18,231 bases of DNA from an uncultured Bacteroidota bacterium. Its GTDB lineage: Bacteria; Bacteroidota; Bacteroidia; 2-12-FULL-35-15. Positions 7,800-13,266 of this stretch are shown piece after piece (position 1 is the stretch's first letter; every line of letters begins with the position of its first letter). The notes beneath the pieces were generated by a model. The model saw only the letters and a list, made by a program, of their open reading frames with translations. It was not told the DNA's origin and did not search any database. Location: positions 1-18,231 of the forward strand of contig CAISYK010000052.1 in NCBI GenBank assembly GCA_903889605.1, read 5' to 3'. Both the position numbers and the translations under genes were made by a program.

Positions 7800-9476
7800 T
7801 TATACCGTTAATTTCTTATAACGCATACGTTTTGGCTCAACGTTACCTAAACGTTTTTTCTTATTTTCTTCGTATTCGGAATATCCGCCTTCAAAATAAT
7901 ATACCTGCGAATTACCTTCAAAGGCAAGGATATGGGTGCATACACGATCCAGGAACCAGCGGTCGTGAGAAATGATAACAGCACAACCGGCGTAGTTCTC
8001 CAAACCTTCTTCAAGTGCGCGGAGTGTATTTACATCCAAATCGTTTGTAGGCTCATCCAATAATAAAACGTTAGCCTCTTTTTTTAATGTCAAAGCCAAA
8101 TGCAGGCGGTTGCGTTCACCGCCTGAAAGTATTCCGCATTTTTTTCCCTGGTCAGAACCGTTGAAATTAAATTTAGAAACATAAGCCCTGGAATTCAATG
8201 TTTGTCCGCCAATCACAATGTTTTCACTGCCGCCAGTAAGCACTTCATAAACTGTTTTGTTTGGATCAATGTCTGTGTGCGATTGATCAACATAGGCAAT
8301 CTTTACTGTTGAACCAACTTTAAATTCGCCGTGATCAGGCGTTTCTTCCTTCATGATCATACGGAACAAAGTTGTTTTACCGGCACCATTAGGGCCAATA
8401 ATACCTACTATACCGGCAGGAGGCAATTTAAAATTCAAATGCTCATATAATAATTTATCGCCAAAAGCTTTCGAAACATCAATTGCTTCAATTACTTCGC
8501 TGCCCAACCGCGGTCCATTCGGAATAAATAACTCTAATTTATCTTCTGATGCTTTGGCATCTGCACCAAGCATTTTCTCATAATTTTGTAAACGCGCTTT
8601 TGATTTGGACTGACGGCCTTTTGCACCTTGCCGCACCCAATCCAATTCCCTCAATAAAGTTTTCTGTCTTTTGCTTTCAGTTTTCTCTTCCTGAGCCAAA
8701 CGTTTTTGCTTTTGTTCTAACCAATCAGAATAATTCCCTTTCCATGGAATACCCTCACCTCTGTCTAACTCCAAAATCCAACCTGCTACATTATCCAGAA
8801 AATATCTATCGTGCGTTACAGCAATTACTGTTCCTTTATAATTTTTTAAATGCTGCTCCAACCAATCAACAGATTCTGCATCCAAGTGGTTTGTAGGCTC
8901 ATCCAATAATAAAATTTCCGGCTCCTGAATCAATAAACGGCATAATGCAACACGTCTGCGTTCACCGCCGGATAAATTTAAAACAGGGGTATCGCTCTCT
9001 GGGCAACGCAAAGCTTCCATGGCTTGCTCCAAACGATTATCCAGATTCCATAAATCAAACTGATCGATCTGATCCTGCAGTTTCGCCTGACGATTAATAA
9101 GTTTATCCATTTCCTCAGGAGTCATTTCCTCGGCAAATTTGTTATTTACTTCTTCGTATTCATTTAAGATATTTACGTGTTCCTGCGCACCTTCACGAAC
9201 AATTTCAATAACAGTTTTTGTATTATCTAATTGCGGTTCCTGCTCCAGCATCCCAATTTTATAACCGGGAGAAAAATGTATTTCACCTTGATAATTTTTA
9301 TCGACACCAGCAATAATTTTCAGAAGCGTTGATTTTCCTGAACCATTTAAACCTAAAATGCCGATTTTTGCGCCGTAATAAAATGATAAGTAAATATCTT
9401 TCAAGATAGTTTTACCTGCTGGAAGCGTGCGGCTCACGTTTACCATCGAAAAAATAATTTGTCTTCCTTCTGACAT
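7800..9476 (-). CDS. ettA: Energy-dependent translational throttle protein EttA (ABC-F ATPase)
   Basis: A 558-residue ABC-F protein with two tandem ATPase domains and no membrane part. In the family EttA binds the ribosomal E site and gates entry into elongation according to the ATP/ADP ratio. Domain 1 has Walker A GLNGSGKST (42-50), signature LSGGERRRVAL and Walker B ILLLDEPTNHLD. Domain 2 has Walker A GPNGAGKTT, signature LSGGERNRLHL and Walker B VLLLDEPTNDLD. Between them lies a charged linker (EQKQKRLAQEEKTESKRQK) followed by VRQGAKGRQSKSKARLQ, the P-site tRNA interaction motif region of ABC-F proteins. Length matches EttA (about 555). The end (EENKKKRLGNVEPKRMRYKKL) is typical of EttA and lacks the long C-terminal coiled coil of Uup. 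Start is ATG at 9476. It is transcribed away from the O-methyltransferase gene. Confidence 0.96.
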   Translation of the reverse strand: MSEGRQIIFSMVNVSRTLPAGKTILKDIYLSFYYGAKIGILGLNGSGKSTLLKIIAGVDKNYQGEIHFSPGYKIGMLEQEPQLDNTKTVIEIVREGAQEHVNILNEYEEVNNKFAEEMTPEEMDKLINRQAKLQDQIDQFDLWNLDNRLEQAMEALRCPESDTPVLNLSGGERRRVALCRLLIQEPEILLLDEPTNHLDAESVDWLEQHLKNYKGTVIAVTHDRYFLDNVAGWILELDRGEGIPWKGNYSDWLEQKQKRLAQEEKTESKRQKTLLRELDWVRQGAKGRQSKSKARLQNYEKMLGADAKASEDKLELFIPNGPRLGSEVIEAIDVSKAFGDKLLYEHLNFKLPPAGIVGIIGPNGAGKTTLFRMIMKEETPDHGEFKVGSTVKIAYVDQSHTDIDPNKTVYEVLTGGSENIVIGGQTLNSRAYVSKFNFNGSDQGKKCGILSGGERNRLHLALTLKKEANVLLLDEPTNDLDVNTLRALEEGLENYAGCAVIISHDRWFLDRVCTHILAFEGNSQVYYFEGGYSEYEENKKKRLGNVEPKRMRYKKLTV

Positions 9477-9497
9477 CTTTTTTATTGTTTAATTAGT

Positions 9498-9552
9498 TTA
9501 CAGATAACGCATGAATTATTTACAAATAACGAATAATTACAAATTTACGAAT
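9498..9552. repeat. Imperfect short tandem repeats upstream of ettA
   Basis: TTACAAATAACGAAT (9520-9534) is followed directly by the similar TTACAAATTTACGAAT (9537-9552). A weaker copy, TTACAGATAACGCATGAAT, precedes them (about 9498-9516). The repeats lie 20-75 bp upstream of the ettA start, within its probable promoter and leader. Confidence 0.5.
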
Positions 9553-9609
9553 CTGTTTTTGATAAATTATCGATTAATTTTACAGGCAGCAAATATCGCA
9601 AATTATTAG

Positions 9610-9631
9610 GGAAAATCTACGGAAATTTTCC
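9610..9631. repeat. Small inverted repeat (GGAAAAT / ATTTTCC)
   Basis: GGAAAAT (9610-9616) and ATTTTCC (9625-9631) form a perfect 7-bp stem around an 8-nt loop, midway between two divergent genes. It could be an operator or a chance AT-rich hairpin. Confidence 0.35.
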
Positions 9632-9835
9632 AAGGAAAAAACTACGAATATATTTAGACCGATTAATCATAAATTCAATTGCGGATGCCTGTTAATATAA
9701 AAGTCAAAGGTGTATAAATAGTGCTTTTAAAAAGAGAAAAAGGTATTGATACAGCACACAATAAAATTTAAATAATGAAACTGGTTTCTGGCTCAAAAGC
9801 TAAAATTTGATTTTTTTCATAACAATACTATTATG

Positions 9836-9843
9836 TATATTCG
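9836..9843 (+). promoter_or_regulatory. Candidate -7 element (TATATTCG) for the O-methyltransferase gene
   Basis: TATATTCG is identical to the element at 16696-16703 and one base from TAnnTTTG. It ends 23 bp before the chosen ATG (9867). A TTTG at 9806-9809 is 26 bp upstream, rather far for a -33 box. If this promoter is right, the TTG start at 9807 lies upstream of the transcript and cannot be used. Confidence 0.35.
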
Positions 9844-9866
9844 TACTTAGTAAAACAACTATTAAA

Positions 9867-10508
9867 ATGGAATTTATAGACAAAACTATTGAAGCATACG
9901 CATTGGCTCATTCACAAGCGGAATCAGATATTTTAAAAAAAATAAACCGTCAAACACATGCTAATGTGATGATGCCTCGTATGCTTTCTGGCCACATGCA
10001 GGGTAATCTTTTGAGCATGCTGAGTAAAATGATTCAGCCCAAACAAATTTTGGAGATTGGTACCTATACCGGGTATTCCGGTATTTGTCTTGCTCAAGGC
10101 TTACAAGAAAACGGGAAATTACATACCATCGATATTAATGAAGAATTAGAGCTTATGGTTAGATCGTTTTTTAACGAAGCCGGATTAGCCAACAAAATCA
10201 ATTATTATATCGGTAATGCTTTAGATATTATTCCTTCTATTACGGAAACATTTGATTTGGTTTTTATAGATGCGGACAAAAAAAATTATGCAGCGTATTA
10301 CGATTTGGTATTTGGTAAAGTCCGCAGCGGAGGTTATATTATTGCTGACAATGTGCTGTGGAGCGGGAAAGTGCTGGATGCTGCGGAAAAGATGGATTCA
10401 GATACCAAAGCCATTGACGCCTTCAATAAAAAAATTCACAACGATACTCGTGCGGAACAAATGCTATTGCCTGTTAGGGACGGTTTAATGATTGTTAGAA
10501 AAAAATAA
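9867..10508 (+). CDS. SAM-dependent O-methyltransferase (family 3, caffeoyl-CoA/catechol type)
   Basis: A 213-residue class I methyltransferase of the metal-dependent O-methyltransferase family 3. Motif I is LEIGTYTGYSGICLA (62-76), which binds S-adenosylmethionine. FDLVFIDADKKNY (129-141) and GGYIIADNVLWSGKV (155-169) supply the acidic metal ligands expected from the family (D135, D161, N162). The natural substrate, probably a catechol-like hydroxyl group, cannot be inferred. The frame extends upstream to a TTG at 9807, but that adds a hydrophobic stretch not seen in the family; the ATG at 9867 gives the normal MEFIDKTIEAYALAHS start. The threonine aldolase gene follows 51 bp downstream on the same strand and may be co-transcribed, though no functional link is obvious. 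Confidence 0.92.
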   Translation: MEFIDKTIEAYALAHSQAESDILKKINRQTHANVMMPRMLSGHMQGNLLSMLSKMIQPKQILEIGTYTGYSGICLAQGLQENGKLHTIDINEELELMVRSFFNEAGLANKINYYIGNALDIIPSITETFDLVFIDADKKNYAAYYDLVFGKVRSGGYIIADNVLWSGKVLDAAEKMDSDTKAIDAFNKKIHNDTRAEQMLLPVRDGLMIVRKK

Positions 10509-10559
10509 AAGCCACTCTCCGCAAAATTGAGGAGATGATGAGGCGCAAGCTGAAAAAAT

Positions 10560-11576
10560 ATGATTATAGATTTAAGAAGCGATACAGTAACCAAACCGAC
10601 AAAACCGATGCTGGAAGCTATGTTCAGTGCAGAAGTTGGTGATGATGTTTTTGGTGAAGAGCCTGCAGTTAATGCATTGGAAGATAAAGCTGCCAAACTA
10701 TTCGGCAAAGAAGCAGCTTTGTTTTGTCCATCTGGAACAATGACAAATCAAATTGCGATTAAAGTACACACACAGCCTGGTGATGAAGTGTTGTGTGATG
10801 TTACGGCACATATATATAATTATGAGGGAGGCGGTATTTCTTTTAATTCGGGAGCACAAGCAAAATTAATACATGGCGATCGAGGACAAATTTCGGCACA
10901 GCAAGTTTTAGAAAACATTAATCCAAATTTTGACTGGCTTACACGAACAAGTCTTGTATGTATTGAAAATACTGCCAACAGAGCAGGCGGAAGTTATTAT
11001 TCTTTGAAGCAGATGCAGGAACTTGCATATGTGTGCAGCCTAAATAATTTAAAATATCATTTGGATGGGGCGCGTATTTTTAATGCCATAATTGAAAACA
11101 CATATACACCCCTTGATATAGGCAGATTATTCGATTCAATTTCTGTTTGTTTATCAAAAGGGCTTGGAGCCCCTGTCGGTTCAGTATTATTAGGCGATAA
11201 AGAATTTATCCGCAAAGCCCGCAGGATGCGTAAAGTTTTTGGAGGAGGTATGAGGCAAGGCGGGTACTTAGCAGCTGCAGGCATTTATGCTTTGGATAAC
11301 AATTTACTTCGTTTAAAAGATGATCATATACGTGCAAAAAAACTAAGCAGCATTATAAGCGGATTGAGTTATGTTGACAATATTTTGCCAGTTGATACCA
11401 ACATAATTATTTTTAACCTGACTGAAAAAATGAAACCTGAGTTTTTTGTCAAAAAGCTGGCGGAAAATAATATTAAAGCAAATGGTTTTGGCAAGCAATC
11501 AATACGCTTTGTCACGCATTTAGATTATACTGATGAGATGCTTGAGAAAACAGATAAGGTCTTAAAAAGCATTTAA
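10560..11576 (+). CDS. ltaE: Low-specificity L-threonine aldolase
   Basis: A 338-residue PLP-dependent fold-type I enzyme that cleaves L-threonine and L-allo-threonine to glycine and acetaldehyde in the cytoplasm. The N-terminus [12 protein letters not shown] and the segment GDDVFGEEP are hallmarks of this family. [14 protein letters not shown] (55-68) binds the PLP phosphate, H84 in [14 protein letters not shown] is the ring-stacking region, LDGARIF (168-174) carries the Asp and Arg that contact PLP and substrate, and [14 protein letters not shown] (195-208) holds the PLP lysine K200. Length is normal (about 340). The start is set by the conserved N-terminus. A short stem (TCTCC/GGAGA) lies in the 51-bp gap after the methyltransferase gene. 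Confidence 0.95.
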   Translation: MIIDLRSDTVTKPTKPMLEAMFSAEVGDDVFGEEPAVNALEDKAAKLFGKEAALFCPSGTMTNQIAIKVHTQPGDEVLCDVTAHIYNYEGGGISFNSGAQAKLIHGDRGQISAQQVLENINPNFDWLTRTSLVCIENTANRAGGSYYSLKQMQELAYVCSLNNLKYHLDGARIFNAIIENTYTPLDIGRLFDSISVCLSKGLGAPVGSVLLGDKEFIRKARRMRKVFGGGMRQGGYLAAAGIYALDNNLLRLKDDHIRAKKLSSIISGLSYVDNILPVDTNIIIFNLTEKMKPEFFVKKLAENNIKANGFGKQSIRFVTHLDYTDEMLEKTDKVLKSI

Positions 11577-11644
11577 TTTATCCAGCATTATAGTAAAGAA
11601 TAATTTAATATTTTTTTTAGTCGAATAAATTCTTTCATTTGTCT

Positions 11645-11661
11645 TCGCATTATTAATGCGA
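11645..11661. repeat. Perfect 8-bp-arm palindrome TCGCATTA-T-TAATGCGA
   Basis: TCGCATTA (11645-11652) and TAATGCGA (11654-11661) are exact inverted copies around one base. This could be an operator site, a terminator remnant, or an outer part of the repeat that follows. Confidence 0.5.
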
Positions 11662-11693
11662 CTCAAGGGTTGGGTTTTCTCAAATCGTGTGTT

Positions 11694-11759
11694 GTCACCC
11701 AGAGCCTGTCGAAGGGTTGGCGATGGCTTGCCCACATACGTCGACAGGCTCAGCATGAC
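11694..11759. repeat. Inverted repeat with GAGCCTGTCGA arms, probably a dispersed palindromic repeat
   Basis: The arms GTCACCCAGAGCCTGTCGA (11694-11712) and TCGACAGGCTCAGCATGAC (11741-11759) pair at 16 of 19 positions around a 28-nt loop. The core GAGCCTGTCGA/TCGACAGGCTC is perfect. The element is clearly richer in G and C than the flanking DNA. From memory, CCTGAGCCTGTCGAAGG palindromes of this type recur between genes in many environmental bacteria, including Bacteroidota. No transposase is nearby. Confidence 0.75.
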
Positions 11760-11841
11760 CTACGCACACAACATTTATTTCTACCTTTGATTGGCATTAA
11801 TAAACAAAAGCTAAAGTGCATAAATATACTGTTCAAACAGC

Positions 11842-12330
11842 ATGAAAATTTTCTCCTTTCCGCCAATAATTAATGAACAAAGCAAAATTCTTATTTTGGG
11901 AACTATGCCTGGAAAAGATTCATTAAAATTCAATGAATATTATGCTCATTCCAGAAATGCTTTTTGGAAAATCATGTTTACTTTGTTCAATCAGCCGTTT
12001 TCTAGTGATTATAAAACTAAACAAGCATTATTATTAAATAACAATATTGCTCTGTGGGATATCCTTAAGGCTTGTGAAAGGGAAAGCAGTTTGGATTCGG
12101 ATATAATAGGGGAGGAGCCGAATGATTTAGAAATATTATTAAAAAATCATCCGCAGATTAATCATTTAATTTTTAATGGAAAGAGTGCGGTGAACTATTT
12201 TATGAAATACAAAAAAGAAAACTCATTGCCTTTTAAAGTTTTACCTTCAACAAGTCCTGCCTTTACTATTTCTATTGAGAGAAAACTCTCTGAATGGTCA
12301 ATAATTACAGGCTTAATGACAACCAATTGA
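11842..12330 (+). CDS. Hypoxanthine/uracil-DNA glycosylase family protein
   Basis: A 162-residue member of the uracil-DNA glycosylase superfamily that most resembles the DNA-deoxyinosine (hypoxanthine) glycosylase group. Proteins of that group remove deaminated bases in base excision repair. Motif 1 is ILGTMPGKDSLKFNEYYAHSRN (18-39), ending in an asparagine (N39) where the group has its catalytic Asn. ALWDILKAC (70-78) and IFNGKSAVNYF (110-120) are conserved core elements, and LPSTSPA (134-140) is the DNA-minor-groove loop that replaces the HPSP loop of classical UDG. Length fits the group (about 160-170). The ATG at 11842 gives a family-like N-terminus (SFPPIINEQSKILILG). It runs toward the PaaG-like gene, 40 bp away, without a clear terminator between them. 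Substrate choice (inosine or uracil) is not provable from sequence. Confidence 0.85.
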   Translation: MKIFSFPPIINEQSKILILGTMPGKDSLKFNEYYAHSRNAFWKIMFTLFNQPFSSDYKTKQALLLNNNIALWDILKACERESSLDSDIIGEEPNDLEILLKNHPQINHLIFNGKSAVNYFMKYKKENSLPFKVLPSTSPAFTISIERKLSEWSIITGLMTTN

Positions 12331-12370
12331 GTCAAAATGACCGCGTGATACTTTAGTTTACAAACTTTCG

Positions 12371-13150
12371 TTATTCGCCTTTATACACAGGTTTACGCTT
12401 CGCTAAAAAGGCATTTATTCCTTCTTTAAAATCAGAGGTTGCTGCAGCCTTAATCTGCATTTCAGCTTCACATTCCAATTGCTCAGCAAGGGTATTATTC
12501 ATTGATTGATTTAACATGCGTTTTGTAAAACCAATAGCTTTGGTAGGCATATCAGAAAGGGTTGTTGTTATTGCCATGGCAGTTTCCTGCAGTTTATCAT
12601 CTTCAATTACTTTATAAATCATTCCCATTTTTTCTGCATCGACGGCAGAAATTTTATCCCCTAACATCATTAGTGCAGACGCTTTCCCAAACCCTATCAA
12701 TCTTGGTAAAAAGAAGGAGCCGCCATTATCAGGGACCAATCCAATTTTACTGAATGCCTGAATAAATGAAACTGAAATGCCGGCTATTACAATATCACAA
12801 GCCAGTGCGATATTTGCACCTGCCCCTGCAGCAACACCATTTACAGCACAAACTACAGGTTTTTCGATGGATCGTATTTTTAAAACTATTGGGTTGAAAA
12901 GGTCACGCACTATTCGTTCAATACCCGGACCTTTTAAATCCATTGCTTCTTCAAGATCCTGTCCTGCACAAAAAGCTTTGCCATTACCGGTAATATAAAC
13001 TGCACGAATTGTTTTGTCGGAAGCTGCTGTATCCAATGCAGCCTGTATCTGCAATGCCATCTCACGGCTTACGCTGTTGAATTTATCAGGACGGTTAAAT
13101 GTAATTTTAAACACACTCCCTTGTACTTCTGTATTGATAGATGATGACAT
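12371..13150 (-). CDS. Enoyl-CoA hydratase/isomerase family protein, PaaG-like
   Basis: A 259-residue crotonase-fold enzyme. The oxyanion-hole segments are GKAFCAGQDLEEAM (57-70) and VNGVAAGAGANIALACD (103-119). KIGLVPDNGGSFFLPRLIG (135-153) is close to PaaG, the 2-(1,2-epoxy-1,2-dihydrophenyl)acetyl-CoA isomerase. D141 is at the position of its catalytic Asp, and the second acid of true hydratases (usually a Glu before GG) is replaced by Asn142. This argues for isomerase rather than hydratase activity. No other phenylacetate-pathway gene is in the window, so the physiological role is open; it may serve fatty-acid metabolism. The frame reaches an ATG at 13183, but the extra 11 residues are not family-like, so I chose the ATG at 13150 (MSSSINTEVQGSV). 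It converges on the DNA glycosylase gene. Confidence 0.9.
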   Translation of the reverse strand: MSSSINTEVQGSVFKITFNRPDKFNSVSREMALQIQAALDTAASDKTIRAVYITGNGKAFCAGQDLEEAMDLKGPGIERIVRDLFNPIVLKIRSIEKPVVCAVNGVAAGAGANIALACDIVIAGISVSFIQAFSKIGLVPDNGGSFFLPRLIGFGKASALMMLGDKISAVDAEKMGMIYKVIEDDKLQETAMAITTTLSDMPTKAIGFTKRMLNQSMNNTLAEQLECEAEMQIKAAATSDFKEGINAFLAKRKPVYKGE

Positions 13151-13181
13151 AAAAATTGAATTTGAATATTTGTTAATTGGC

Positions 13182-13214
13182 AATTTGAAAATTTAATATG
13201 TTTGTTTTCAAATT
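13182..13214. repeat. AT-rich inverted repeat (AATTTGAAAA) upstream of the PaaG-like gene
   Basis: AATTTGAAAA (13182-13191) pairs perfectly with TTTTCAAATT (13205-13214) around a 13-nt loop, 32 bp upstream of the chosen start. The 13-mer AATTTGAAAATTT at 13182-13194 recurs at 16547-16559, upstream of another minus-strand gene. Confidence 0.45.
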
Positions 13215-13266
13215 TGCATATTTTTTAGCTTTATTTTTAATAACAGTTCCGGCAAAAAAGTAACGA

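Larger units (their letters stand above)
9477..9866. other. Divergent intergenic region ettA / O-methyltransferase
   Basis: These 390 bp hold no convincing gene. They contain imperfect tandem repeats next to ettA (9498-9552), a 7-bp-stem hairpin (9610-9631), a TAAATTTG element facing ettA (9540-9547, minus strand) and a TATATTCG element facing the methyltransferase (9836-9843). An 11-codon frame (ATG at 9775, stop by 9810) is too short to support as a gene. Confidence 0.6.
11577..11841. other. Intergenic region carrying a small palindrome and a dispersed repeat
   Basis: The 265 bp between ltaE and the glycosylase gene contain an AT-rich part after the ltaE stop, a perfect palindrome at 11645-11661 and the GC-richer inverted repeat at 11694-11759. 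Open frames crossing it on both strands read through the repeat and match no family, so I do not call them genes. Confidence 0.6.

Noticed and set aside
9807..9866. N-terminal hydrophobic extension of the O-methyltransferase from a TTG start
   Set aside because: It needs a rare TTG, lies upstream of or across the candidate promoter, and the cytoplasmic family does not carry a membrane anchor.
11562..11873. Open frames of 64 and 67 codons crossing the intergenic repeat downstream of ltaE
   Set aside because: They read through the palindromic repeat in both directions, overlap neighbouring genes and show no recognisable protein features.
12331..12370. Possible terminator between the convergent glycosylase and PaaG-like genes
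   Set aside because: Only a 5-bp AGTTT/AAACT stem with a 2-nt loop is visible, which is too weak to call.
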